From the NCBI GenBank assembly GCA_943788775.1, contig CALSRO010000002.1:310001-374000 (forward strand): a DNA stretch of 64,000 nt. The letters are read 5' to 3'. The stretch is from an uncultured Flavobacteriales bacterium. GTDB taxonomy: Bacteria > Bacteroidota > Bacteroidia > Flavobacteriales_G > Salibacteraceae. Shown one piece after another: positions 17,188-25,874 of this stretch. The translations under genes were made by a program, and so were the position numbers. The notes under the pieces were generated by a model that saw only the letters and a program-made list of their open reading frames with translations, was not told the origin of the DNA and did not search any database. Positions within the stretch are counted from its first letter, which is position 1. Each line of letters opens with the position of its first letter.

Positions 17188-18087
17188 ATGAGGTACATTA
17201 ACATTACCGGATCAATAATGATCTGTCTGGTTATTGGAAGCTGTGGATCAGAACAGTCTGAATCAACTACAAAAAGCCAGACTGATTACTCTACCCCTGT
17301 CACTGACACAAGTGAAGTGTATAAACGTGCCAAGGAAGTCTTTTACTCTTTACCATCTCCTTTAGAATTATCAGCCATTCTAAAGAAAGCAGATGGTCAA
17401 TTTCGAAAAGATCTTTTACATGATCCAAAAAAGGCGAACATTTACCAATCAACACAAAACCGGGCAATGGCACTGGGTGTTTATGGTGCTGACTTAGGAT
17501 ACTCTACCGTCTACGGAGAGCAGGGAGATGCAGTGAAATTTTTAGCCGCAAGCAAACGAATCGGAGAGACAATTGGAATTCAAGAAGCTTTTTCTGCCGA
17601 AACTATTGAGCGCGCAAATGCCAACCTTGACAATAGAGATTCAATGATGGCTATTATGTCCGAGATGTATTGGCTGACAAACAGCCAATTGAAGGAGGAA
17701 AATCGAGATCAAATTGCGCTTATGGTAATTGCTGGTGGTTGGGCCGAAGGCTTGTTCATAGGTTGTAATGTACATGATGACTCAGATTCAAAAACAAATG
17801 TCATGAATCGCATGGCTGAGCAGAAATATGCATCTAGCCAGCTTCAGGAAATGTTTAATCAACTTGATGATGACTATATGATCAATGAAGTTGGAGAGAT
17901 GTTCGCGCCCGTTTTCAATTTCTTTTCAAACCTCGAAATAGAAGAAGGAGAAAAATCTATTACAAAAAACAACGAAGATGGTTCACATATCATTGGTGGA
18001 GCAAACAATATTGAGATGACGCCTCAAAAGTTTCAAGAACTAAAGAGCATCGCCACTGAACTCAGAACAAAAATTGTCCAACCATGA
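17188..18087 (+). CDS. Lipoprotein of unknown function
   Basis: This 299-residue protein has a lipoprotein signal: a hydrophobic stretch followed by VIGSCGSEQ, with the lipid-attachment Cys at residue 19. The mature part is mainly helical and acidic, without Cys-rich or repeat features. I recognise no domain. The region SLPSPLELSAILKKADGQFRKDLLHDP and the Gly/Trp-containing segment VIAGGWAEGLFIGC recall lipoproteins often seen near small secreted proteins in Bacteroidota. The next gene overlaps its stop by 4 bases and also encodes an exported protein, so the two probably act together in the envelope. Confidence 0.75.
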   Translation: MRYINITGSIMICLVIGSCGSEQSESTTKSQTDYSTPVTDTSEVYKRAKEVFYSLPSPLELSAILKKADGQFRKDLLHDPKKANIYQSTQNRAMALGVYGADLGYSTVYGEQGDAVKFLAASKRIGETIGIQEAFSAETIERANANLDNRDSMMAIMSEMYWLTNSQLKEENRDQIALMVIAGGWAEGLFIGCNVHDDSDSKTNVMNRMAEQKYASSQLQEMFNQLDDDYMINEVGEMFAPVFNFFSNLEIEEGEKSITKNNEDGSHIIGGANNIEMTPQKFQELKSIATELRTKIVQP

Positions 18088-18527
18088 TGCAAAAAATCAC
18101 ACTTATTGGGCTGACTGCGCTTCTAGTATTGTTGGGTTCAATTCAGAATATAAACGCACAGTGCAAGTCTTTTACGAAGAAAAGGTGTTTAAGTGAGCTT
18201 GGTGACTATAGCAGTAATGGACAGTACAATGGGGCGGTAATGTTTCAAGGCGAGGAGGCTACATTGATGCAAACCTTCTATTCAAACCAGAAGTATAAGT
18301 TGATGATCTGCTCACAATCGTCCATCAACGAATCTCTTTTTTTCGAGGTAAAGGACTATCGCAACAATTTGCTTTATACAAGCGAAGGCACCGGTTCGAA
18401 CATTTTCGAATTTGATGTTGAATCGACTCAACAACTCAAAATCCGTATTGTAGTTCCAGGTGACGAAAGCGGTTCTCAAATCAAAAAGAATGGGTGTGTA
18501 TCAGTAATCGTAGGCTTTCAGGAGTAA
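18084..18527 (+). CDS. Small secreted protein of unknown function
   Basis: This 147-residue protein has a signal peptide of about 25 residues (MMQKITLIGLTALLVLLGS, then NINAQ). The mature part begins with CKSFTKKRC, so Cys residues sit close to the N-terminus, with two more further on. The rest looks beta-rich, with alternating polar strands. The gene overlaps the upstream lipoprotein gene by 4 bases. The yicC gene follows after 27 bases. No family is recognised, and a periplasmic or outer-surface partner of the lipoprotein is inferred from the overlap. Confidence 0.75.
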   Translation: MMQKITLIGLTALLVLLGSIQNINAQCKSFTKKRCLSELGDYSSNGQYNGAVMFQGEEATLMQTFYSNQKYKLMICSQSSINESLFFEVKDYRNNLLYTSEGTGSNIFEFDVESTQQLKIRIVVPGDESGSQIKKNGCVSVIVGFQE

Positions 18528-18554
18528 CGAAACCCACTAAACGAGTAAACAAGA

Positions 18555-19442
18555 ATGACGTATTCAATGACTGGTTATGGCAAGCAAAGCGCCAATTATA
18601 ATGGCCGATTGCTTACCGTAGAGGTCCGCACATTAAACAGTAAGCAAGCTGATTTAAACCTTCGAATTCCTTCTATTTTTAGAGAAAAAGAGTTTGAATT
18701 GCGCGATTTAATCGCAACAACCTTGAACAGAGGAAAGATTGACGTTTTTATTCAACGTGACTTAGCTCCTGGCGAATCTGGTACTCAATTAAACGAAAGT
18801 TTGATTTCGAGTTATTACGAGCTATTAAAGAAGGTAGAAAAACAGTTCAAAGAACCAAGTTCCAACAATGCTGCAGATTACTTGAATCTAATTATGAAAA
18901 TGCCTGAGGTGCTGAGTCCAGCTGGGGTCGAGTTAGAGGATGATGAATACCAGGTATTGAAGACCGCGGTTGAAAACTGTTTACAGAGTTGTCAAGACTT
19001 CAGGAGTCAAGAAGGTATGAAGTTGGTCAAGGTGTTGGGTGATTCCGTTCGATCAATACTTCAAAATCTCAAGGAGATTGAAACAATGGAGGATGATCGC
19101 ATCCAAAGAATTCGTGAACGCATTTCCACAAATTTGGCAGAGGAATTGAAAAGTCAATCTAAGTTGGATAATGACCGATTTGAGCAAGAACTGATCTTTT
19201 ACATAGAAAAACTTGACATCACAGAGGAAAAAGTGAGATTAAACGCCCATTGCGATTTTTTTCTAAAAACACTATCCGAAGATGGTCCGAAAGGAAAAAA
19301 ACTAAGTTTTATTAGCCAAGAAATGGGCAGAGAAATCAACACACTTGGCAGTAAGGCACAGCATTCCGACATACAACGGTTGGTCGTTGGTATGAAGGAT
19401 GAATTAGAAAAAATTAAAGAACAAGTATTAAATATTCTATAA
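18555..19442 (+). CDS. yicC: YicC/YloC family endoribonuclease
   Basis: This 295-residue YicC-like protein opens with the family hallmark MTYSMTGYGKQSANYNGRLL and EVRTLNSKQADLNLRIP. The C-terminal domain has FISQEMGREINTLGSKAQHS, the other strongly conserved block. YicC proteins have been shown to have RNA-cleaving activity in other bacteria and affect stationary-phase and small-RNA physiology. The next gene is gmk, the same order seen in many genomes (yicC-gmk), which supports the call. The length is full. Confidence 0.92.
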   Translation: MTYSMTGYGKQSANYNGRLLTVEVRTLNSKQADLNLRIPSIFREKEFELRDLIATTLNRGKIDVFIQRDLAPGESGTQLNESLISSYYELLKKVEKQFKEPSSNNAADYLNLIMKMPEVLSPAGVELEDDEYQVLKTAVENCLQSCQDFRSQEGMKLVKVLGDSVRSILQNLKEIETMEDDRIQRIRERISTNLAEELKSQSKLDNDRFEQELIFYIEKLDITEEKVRLNAHCDFFLKTLSEDGPKGKKLSFISQEMGREINTLGSKAQHSDIQRLVVGMKDELEKIKEQVLNIL

Positions 19443-19452
19443 CCTCATTGGT

Positions 19453-20022
19453 TTGAACCCACAAGGCAAAGCCATCATATTTTCAGCACCCTCTGGGGCA
19501 GGCAAAACGACTATAGTTAAAGCTCTTCTAGAATCTGGATTTCCGCTTCGATTCTCAGTTTCTGCTACCAGTAGGTCACCAAGAGGTGATGAGAACCACG
19601 GTAAGGATTACTATTTTTTAGGTATTAACGGATTCAAGGATTCCGTTGACAAGGATGGGTTTCTTGAATGGGAAGAAGTTTATCCGGATCAATTTTATGG
19701 TACACTCAAAGCCGAAATCGAACGAATTTGGAAGGAAGGCTTCGCTGTTATTTTTGACGTTGATGTTTATGGCGGATTGGCACTAAAAGAAAAGTTTGGA
19801 GACAAAGCATTGTCCATATTTGTGATGCCACCCTCTGTTGAAGCACTTGAAAAGCGACTCAGATATAGGCAAACGGAATCTGAGGAAAAAATTCAAATGC
19901 GCCTCGCGAAAGCCAATGAAGAACTTTCAATGGGATCTGAATTTGATGTGGAATTAATCAATGCAGACCTAGATGTTGCGATCACCGAAGCAAAGAAACT
20001 TGTCACACGATTTTTAGAATAA
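19453..20022 (+). CDS. gmk: Guanylate kinase
   Basis: This 189-residue kinase phosphorylates GMP to GDP. The P-loop SAPSGAGKTT covers residues 11-20. The GMP-binding segments FSVSATSRSPRGDENHGKDYYF and EWEEVYPDQFYGT are intact, as is the VIFDVDVYGG strand. The start is TTG at 19453. No ATG lies in frame nearby, and this start places the P-loop at the usual distance from the N-terminus. The stop overlaps nadD's ATG in a TAATG junction. Confidence 0.95.
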   Translation: MNPQGKAIIFSAPSGAGKTTIVKALLESGFPLRFSVSATSRSPRGDENHGKDYYFLGINGFKDSVDKDGFLEWEEVYPDQFYGTLKAEIERIWKEGFAVIFDVDVYGGLALKEKFGDKALSIFVMPPSVEALEKRLRYRQTESEEKIQMRLAKANEELSMGSEFDVELINADLDVAITEAKKLVTRFLE

Positions 20023-20627
20023 TGTCTAAATCAGTTGGTCTCTTCTTTGGAACGTTTAATCCTATTCATGTTGGACACATGATACTGGCGAATCACATGT
20101 TGCAATACAGTGATTTGGATGAAGTTTGGTTTGTGGTCTCACCACATAATCCACTCAAGGACAAAGTCTCCATTTTGGCCGACAATCATCGTTTGGCTTT
20201 GGTGCAAACTGCTGTTGAAGATAATTTCAAGCTGATGGCCTGTAACATTGAGTTTGACTTACCAAGACCATCCTATACCATCCACACATTGGTTCATTTA
20301 CAAGAAAAGTATCCGAACACTAATTTCCAATTAATCATGGGTGAGGATAATTTAAACGGCCTTCACAAATGGAAAAACTACGAACAGATCATTGAGCAAT
20401 TTCAAATTCTCGTTTACCCTCGAGTTGAGTCGGATAAGGAATTAATGATGCGATCTGAATCTACAAGTGGGTTTGCAACTCATAAGAATGTGAAAATCAT
20501 TGATGCTCCATTGATGAAAATATCTGCAAGTTTCATTAGAAGGGCCATCAAGAACAAAAAAGATGTGCGATATCTTTTAACAGAACCTGTGTGGAAATAT
20601 GTGGATGAAATGAACTTTTATAAATAA
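20022..20627 (+). CDS. nadD: Nicotinate-nucleotide adenylyltransferase
   Basis: This 201-residue NadD transfers AMP from ATP to nicotinate mononucleotide, the penultimate step of NAD synthesis. The nucleotidyltransferase motif FFGTFNPIHVGHM (residues 8-20, GxFNPxHxGH) and the C-terminal ISASFIRRAIKN are diagnostic. YTIHTLVHLQEKYPN and MGEDNL are typical of the middle of the protein. It is translationally coupled to gmk, and thiL follows after 5 bases. Confidence 0.95.
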   Translation: MSKSVGLFFGTFNPIHVGHMILANHMLQYSDLDEVWFVVSPHNPLKDKVSILADNHRLALVQTAVEDNFKLMACNIEFDLPRPSYTIHTLVHLQEKYPNTNFQLIMGEDNLNGLHKWKNYEQIIEQFQILVYPRVESDKELMMRSESTSGFATHKNVKIIDAPLMKISASFIRRAIKNKKDVRYLLTEPVWKYVDEMNFYK

Positions 20628-20632
20628 TTGAT

Positions 20633-21658
20633 ATGAGCGATAGAACAGAATTAAGTGAATTAGGAGAATTTGGTCTCATAGATCATTTGACCAAAGATTT
20701 GAAATTGACTCAATCAACCACTATCAAAGGTGTTGGTGATGATGCTGCGGTAATAGATCGAGGTGACCATTATGAGCTTATTACTACTGATATGCTTGTT
20801 GAGGGTGTGCATTTTGACATGAGTTATACTCCATTAAAGCACCTTGGATATAAGGCCGTTTCTGTCAACTTAAGTGACATATGTGCGATGAATGGCACAC
20901 CAACCCAAATTACTGTATCCATCGCTGTTTCCAGCAGGTTTCCAGTCGAAGCCATGGATGAACTATACAGCGGGATTACGCAAGCATGTGAACGATATCA
21001 AGTCGATTTAGTCGGTGGAGACACCACGTCCAGTTTGACTGGATTAATCATTAGTGTAACAGCTATTGGTCGGGTCGAAAAGTCAGAAGTCGCGTATAGA
21101 AGTGGTGCCAATGAACATGACTTGATCTGCGTAAGTGGGGATTTAGGCGGAGCCTATATTGGTCTTCAAATATTGGAGCGTGAAAAGGAAGTTTGGAAAG
21201 AGAACCCAGAAGTACAACCTGACTTAGAGGGATTTGACTATGTCCTAGAGCGAATTTTGAAGCCCGAGCCACGCACGGACGTGATTCAAGAGTTACGTAA
21301 GCACAGTATTCGACCTACAAGTATGATTGATATTTCTGACGGTTTGGGATCCGAAATTCTTCATCTCTGCAAGCATAGTGAATGCGGAGCAAGGATTTAT
21401 GATGAGAAAATCCCCATTGATGCTGCAACCGCCACACAGTGTCAAGACTTCAATCTTGAACCTAGCGTTTGCGCATTGAATGGTGGCGAAGACTATGAAT
21501 TGCTTTTCACCATAAGTCAAGAAGATTTTGAGAAAATATCTAAAGTAAAACAGGTATCCGTTATAGGCCATATAACGGATAAAGCATCTGGTGCTGCCAT
21601 TGTGTATCCTCAAGGGGAGGAAATTCAGATCAAAGCACAAGGTTGGAAGTCTTTCTGA
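20633..21658 (+). CDS. thiL: Thiamine-monophosphate kinase
   Basis: This 341-residue ThiL forms thiamine diphosphate from the monophosphate. GVGDDAAVIDRGDHYELITT near the N-terminus and YKAVSVNLSDICAMNGTP followed by DLVGGDTTSS are the conserved ATP/Mg binding motifs of the ThiL/PurM fold. DISDGLGSEILHLCKHS and LNGGEDYELLF are also typical. It is the last gene of the yicC-gmk-nadD-thiL run and is followed by a strong terminator. Confidence 0.95.
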   Translation: MSDRTELSELGEFGLIDHLTKDLKLTQSTTIKGVGDDAAVIDRGDHYELITTDMLVEGVHFDMSYTPLKHLGYKAVSVNLSDICAMNGTPTQITVSIAVSSRFPVEAMDELYSGITQACERYQVDLVGGDTTSSLTGLIISVTAIGRVEKSEVAYRSGANEHDLICVSGDLGGAYIGLQILEREKEVWKENPEVQPDLEGFDYVLERILKPEPRTDVIQELRKHSIRPTSMIDISDGLGSEILHLCKHSECGARIYDEKIPIDAATATQCQDFNLEPSVCALNGGEDYELLFTISQEDFEKISKVKQVSVIGHITDKASGAAIVYPQGEEIQIKAQGWKSF

Positions 21659-21682
21659 CCCAAATTAGGGTTTAAAAAAAAC

Positions 21683-21707
21683 CACGGAGTTGCCTCCGTG
21701 TTTTTTT
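21683..21707. terminator. Bidirectional intrinsic terminator after thiL
   Basis: A perfect 7-bp stem CACGGAG / CTCCGTG with a TTGC loop is followed by seven T residues. It is preceded by a run of eight A residues, so it can also end transcription from the opposite-strand gene at 21720. Confidence 0.9.
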
Positions 21708-21719
21708 ATAGTTTAGATT

Positions 21720-22046
21720 TTATAGCATAGACCCCACTGCCATAAGTAGGTCAACCAACAACGCCAGAGCGATGGATCGTGTAACCCATTTCATGGGAGC
21801 CAGGGCAAGCATAAATGTTACCGATATCATTGAAAACCCAACGATTATTGATAGCTTCCAGATAGCGTCAAAAGCAAAAAAGCCAGCGGTCGCTCCACCT
21901 ACAATTCCAACCAGCAAAAAGCCAATAGACATAATTCCATATCTATTAAATTCTGCTGTTTCATCAAATCTTTGGATAAATGATGGATTCGTTGCTTTCA
22001 AGTTTACATCGATTGTTTGTTGGTGGTCTGATTGTATCGCTTCCAT
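21720..22046 (-). CDS. Small membrane protein of unknown function
   Basis: This protein of about 108 residues (from ATG 22046) or 117 (from TTG 22073) has a polar N-terminal 35 residues and three hydrophobic segments: SIGFLLVGIVGGATAGFFAF, IIVGFSMISVTFMLALA and IALALLVDLLMAVG. It is therefore an inner-membrane protein with a cytoplasmic or periplasmic tail. An AAGAAGAA stretch immediately upstream favours the ATG start. No family is recognised. It ends at the bidirectional terminator and diverges from the large membrane protein at 22236. Confidence 0.65.
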   Translation of the reverse strand: MEAIQSDHQQTIDVNLKATNPSFIQRFDETAEFNRYGIMSIGFLLVGIVGGATAGFFAFDAIWKLSIIVGFSMISVTFMLALAPMKWVTRSIALALLVDLLMAVGSML

Positions 22047-22212
22047 TTCTTCTTGTGTTTTGTGTAAGGACAAAAGTCATGCACTGAATATGCTTTGGAA
22101 ATGACCGTTTGCAACCAAATAACTGAGATTAATCAATTTCAAACATCACTTTCTTCCGGTTTTCGAATTCCTCAGATTACATATACCACTATCATTGTCC
22201 TAGAAGCATCGA

Positions 22213-22226
22213 TAGATTTGCAAATC
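22213..22226 (+). promoter_or_regulatory. -7 box with an overlapping palindrome upstream of the 22236 gene
   Basis: TAGATTTG (22213-22220) matches TAnnTTTG, and a TTG occurs 15 bases upstream, slightly closer than usual. It overlaps a perfect 12-base palindrome GATTTGCAAATC (22215-22226), which could be an operator. The position supports translation from ATG 22236 rather than from the upstream TTG at 22095. Confidence 0.35.
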
Positions 22227-22235
22227 GAAGTCAAT

Positions 22236-23711
22236 ATGCGAGACCAGATGAAATGGACGACCAATAGAATTGAAATCAATAATTGGAAACTATGGTTTTC
22301 GATCGCATTTGTAATCAAAGTTGCAATGGCTTTGGTTTTAGCAATGCTTAAGTCTCAAGGTGATTTTCAATTCTATTTTTCGGGTGGTGACACAATCAAT
22401 TACATCGAACCACTCGAGAATTTGGTAAAAACTGGAACACTATTTACCAATATCAGCAGTGACATCTTCCAGCTTAGAATGCCTGGTTTCATGCCGCTCT
22501 ACCTTCCTTTAAGATTCCTGTTTGACCCGGAAACTTCCCTCACAATCATTGTTGTGATTCAATTACTCCTTAGCTCGATAAGCTGCTATCTATTGGCAGT
22601 TATATCCACCCGATTGATTCCAAATCAGAAACATCTAGCGTTTATTCTCACTTTCACCTTGTTTACATTCAGCACCTACGCCAGTTATTTTGACATATAC
22701 ATTTTATCAGAAAGTCTAAGCACTAGTCTATGCATATTAATAATATATCTCTTTACTGAAAATCTATATAGGTCTAAACCAATACTGATCGTAGGCCTCT
22801 GTTTGTCTTGGTTGGTATTTCTTAAACCCTATTTCGTGCCAATGATTGGCTTCTTGGCCATTTACATATTCCAGCAATCAAAGGAGTTGCAGCTAAAAAA
22901 CAGGTTAACTCGAGTTAGTTTGTTGGTCGCACCCTATGTAGTTGTATCCATTCTTTGGGCATCTTGGAATTATCAAAATCATGGTGAATTCATTTGGCTT
23001 CAGAAACAGCGCGGTCATTGGACAGCGATCGACTCCCCAACCAATCCTAAGCCCCAATTACAAGAATTTGTTAGAATATTTGGAGGACAATACATTGCTT
23101 GGGACCCAAAAGGCCATGTGTATCCATTTTTTCAGGAGCCCTCCAAACCACTTCCAAATGACCTATTTCCTGATGTGGCTTTTAGTTCAAACTTTAATCG
23201 GGACTCACTTGAAACTGCTCGATATTGGTTCTATAGGTATGTAACTTTAGAAGACAGCGCAACATCCAATAAGGCGGGCGAAAAGGCAACGGCAATGCTA
23301 TACAAAGCCAGGCAAGGCTATTTAAAGGAGCACATTATTGACCATTATATTGGTGCAAGACTGCGTTGTTTTTTTGATTTCTTTTTCCAAGGGGCCTCAT
23401 ATAACATTCCCTTTCCACCCTTTGAAAAGCAGAACCTTTTGCAAAAACTAATCAAGGTCTTTTACACAGTGTTGTTTTGGATAGTAATGACATTAGGTGC
23501 CTTTGAGTTGCTGCGCTTGCTCATGTTCAGACGGACTCCCGTTGTTTGGCTTTTGGCCGCTATTCCGGGTTTCCTTTTATTACTCTTTCCTATTGTTCTG
23601 TTGAAACAAGAGCAACGATATGCTGTGGCTATTTATGTTTTTCTAATCCCATTCGCAGTATCCTTCATTATAAATCTATACGGCAGACTGACTAGCCTTC
23701 AAAAGCAGTAA
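22236..23711 (+). CDS. Multi-spanning membrane protein, likely GT-C type glycosyltransferase
   Basis: This protein of about 491 residues has roughly ten hydrophobic helices: LWFSIAFVIKVAMALVLAM first, several between residues 90 and 230, and two or three at the C-terminus. Between the first two helices is a large loop with SGGDTINYIEPLENL, where acidic residues occur as in GT-C (ArnT/PMT-like) sugar transferases that use lipid-linked donors. This class assignment rests on topology, not on a specific motif, so it is tentative. The start at 22236 is chosen because upstream codons are not membrane-like. The gene meets an opposite-strand hydrolase tail-to-tail with no gap. Confidence 0.7.
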   Translation: MRDQMKWTTNRIEINNWKLWFSIAFVIKVAMALVLAMLKSQGDFQFYFSGGDTINYIEPLENLVKTGTLFTNISSDIFQLRMPGFMPLYLPLRFLFDPETSLTIIVVIQLLLSSISCYLLAVISTRLIPNQKHLAFILTFTLFTFSTYASYFDIYILSESLSTSLCILIIYLFTENLYRSKPILIVGLCLSWLVFLKPYFVPMIGFLAIYIFQQSKELQLKNRLTRVSLLVAPYVVVSILWASWNYQNHGEFIWLQKQRGHWTAIDSPTNPKPQLQEFVRIFGGQYIAWDPKGHVYPFFQEPSKPLPNDLFPDVAFSSNFNRDSLETARYWFYRYVTLEDSATSNKAGEKATAMLYKARQGYLKEHIIDHYIGARLRCFFDFFFQGASYNIPFPPFEKQNLLQKLIKVFYTVLFWIVMTLGAFELLRLLMFRRTPVVWLLAAIPGFLLLLFPIVLLKQEQRYAVAIYVFLIPFAVSFIINLYGRLTSLQKQ

Positions 23712-24491
23712 TTATAAGCACTTCTTCAGAAGAATAATAGTCGACTCTGGGTCTTCCAAATAACTCATGTGACCACTACCTTTTATTAAATGAAGTTGCA
23801 CATCTTCCGAAATACTCTCTAGGTATTTGGACTCTTCAAGTGGTATTCGTGGATCCATATCAGAAGCGATTATATGCACCGGGTATGGAGAAAACTTCAA
23901 CAGTACTTCTCGGTTTGGTCTATCTTTCATACCCGTCAAAGCCGCAATTACGCCTTGTTTTGACGTTTTCAGCGCCTCATTTTTTAACTCCTTGATTTGC
24001 TTTGCTAATCGTTTTCTGTTTTTTGATCGGAATAACATTGGTATCGATTGCCTAATGAACGATTGGTGGTTTTTCTTGATCAGTTCAATAGCACGCTGTC
24101 TATCCTTCTTTTTCCATTCAGAATCTGCCCTAGCTGTACTTTGATATAATACTAGCGTCCTAACCTTATCTGGATATTGCTCAGCAAAGGCAAGTGCTAC
24201 ATAGCCGCCCATGGAGTGCCCAACCAACGAAACTTTACGAATACGAAGACTTTTCATGAGGGTATGACAAGCCTCCGCCATTTCTTCCATAGTATGAACA
24301 TATCCTATTGACTCAGATTTACCATGTCCAGGCAAATCAATGACGATCACTCTATGTTGCTTTGCCAATTCAGGTGCGATATCCTTCCACATCCAAGTGC
24401 TTTCTAAAAAGCCATGAATGAGTAAAACGGTTGAGCCAGAACCGTGTTCTTCGTAATGGATCTCAACCCCTTTGAACAGGATTCTAGGCAT
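23712..24491 (-). CDS. Alpha/beta-fold hydrolase
   Basis: This 259-residue cytoplasmic alpha/beta hydrolase shows the oxyanion segment LLIHGFLESTWMW, the strand motif IDLPGHGKS, the nucleophile elbow VGHSMGGY (Ser93) and a C-terminal GSGHMSYLEDP that supplies the catalytic His. The third acid is probably in the IIASDMDPRIPL segment. The length and lid suggest an esterase or a C-C/C-O hydrolase of the 2-succinyl/biphenyl type, but the substrate is not inferable. The start overlaps the end of pepP by 8 bases, so it is co-translated with the peptidase. Confidence 0.9.
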   Translation of the reverse strand: MPRILFKGVEIHYEEHGSGSTVLLIHGFLESTWMWKDIAPELAKQHRVIVIDLPGHGKSESIGYVHTMEEMAEACHTLMKSLRIRKVSLVGHSMGGYVALAFAEQYPDKVRTLVLYQSTARADSEWKKKDRQRAIELIKKNHQSFIRQSIPMLFRSKNRKRLAKQIKELKNEALKTSKQGVIAALTGMKDRPNREVLLKFSPYPVHIIASDMDPRIPLEESKYLESISEDVQLHLIKGSGHMSYLEDPESTIILLKKCL

Positions 24492-25773
24492 TCATCAAGT
24501 TTTCAATTTCTTCTGCTTCGATTGGAATGGATCCCATTAAGTTATCATACCCATCCTTCGTGATCAAATAATCATCCTCCAATCGAATACCGAGATTTTC
24601 TTCTAAAATGTATATCCCTGGCTCAACCGTAAACACTGCCCCTTCTGGTATTGGGGCATTCCATGGGCCATAATCATGTGTATCCAATCCAATGTAATGT
24701 GAAGTTCCATGCATAAAGTACTTCTTATAGGCAGGCCAATTTGGATCCTGATTGCGAATATCATCCATTGTAATCAGCCCCAACTCCACCAGCTCTTTTT
24801 CCATAAGATGTCCAACCTCAACGTGATATTCTTTAAGTGTCTTACCCGGTCGAAGGATATCTATAGCCCCATTCTTTACTCGAAGAACGGCATTGTAAAC
24901 GTCTTTTTGTCGTTTAGTAAACCTTCCACTCACAGGCACGCAACGAGTCAAGTCTGCGGCATAGTTGGCATACTCAGCCCCAAAATCCATCAGAATCACA
25001 TCCCCTGCTTTACACTCTTGGTTGTTCTCTATATAGTGCAGAACGCATGCATTTCTTCCGGATCCTATAATTGGTGTGTAGGCAAATCCTTGAGATCTGT
25101 TTCGAATGAATTCATGCCACAATTCTGCTTCGATTTCATATTCCATCACCCCAGGTTTTATGAAATCAAGGATTCTCCTCACCCCTTTTTCTGTTATTGA
25201 ACAGGCGTGTCTCATTAATTCCACTTCAATTGGATGTTTAACGGCTCTTAATTCATGAAGAATTGGATTGCTTCTCAAATATTGATGCACAGGGTATTTT
25301 GACCTGCACCATTCAACCCATCTATCCTCTCTTGTTTGGGCTTCTGTGTTTGCTCGCCAATGCTCATTTGTATTTACGTAAATGCTTTGTGCTTCACTCA
25401 TCAATTGATTGAAAATCGTTTCGAATTGGTTCAACCAGTAGACAGTCTTTACGCCAGAAGTTTCAAAAGCAGCGTCCTTTGTCAGCTTCTCACCTTCCCA
25501 AATGGCAATATGCTCGTTAGTTTCCTTTAGAAATAGAATTTCACGATGATTCTCATCGTGGCAGTCGGGAAAAAGAATTAATATACTCTCTTCTTGGTCA
25601 ACACCACTCAACCATAAAATATCAGTGTGTTGTTTGAATGATCGTGTGCTGTCCGCACTTGTAGTAATAATGTCGTTGCTGTTAAAAACAGCCATGGAAG
25701 CAGGTGCCATGTGCGCGATAAACTTTTCCCTATTCGATTCGAATAAGACCTTGTCAATTCTTTGATACTTCAT
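24484..25773 (-). CDS. pepP: Xaa-Pro aminopeptidase (aminopeptidase P)
   Basis: This 429-residue M24-family metallopeptidase releases N-terminal residues before proline. The pita-bread domain shows the metal-binding set MDFGAEYANYAADLTR (two Asp), HGTSHYIGLDTHD (His), VEPGIYI (Glu) and IRLEDDYLIT (Glu). The N-terminal domain starts near MKYQRIDKVLFESNREKF. The sequence is full length, with all five metal ligands. It lies directly upstream of the alpha/beta hydrolase, and no signal peptide is seen, so it is cytoplasmic. Confidence 0.94.
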   Translation of the reverse strand: MKYQRIDKVLFESNREKFIAHMAPASMAVFNSNDIITTSADSTRSFKQHTDILWLSGVDQEESILILFPDCHDENHREILFLKETNEHIAIWEGEKLTKDAAFETSGVKTVYWLNQFETIFNQLMSEAQSIYVNTNEHWRANTEAQTREDRWVEWCRSKYPVHQYLRSNPILHELRAVKHPIEVELMRHACSITEKGVRRILDFIKPGVMEYEIEAELWHEFIRNRSQGFAYTPIIGSGRNACVLHYIENNQECKAGDVILMDFGAEYANYAADLTRCVPVSGRFTKRQKDVYNAVLRVKNGAIDILRPGKTLKEYHVEVGHLMEKELVELGLITMDDIRNQDPNWPAYKKYFMHGTSHYIGLDTHDYGPWNAPIPEGAVFTVEPGIYILEENLGIRLEDDYLITKDGYDNLMGSIPIEAEEIENLMNA

Positions 25774-25874
25774 GATTCAATTCTACTAAATACAATTGAA
25801 ACAGTACTTCATGAAAAAGCGCATTCGATCATTGGTTTTACAATGTGCGAAGAACCTATGTTTGTTTTCACAAG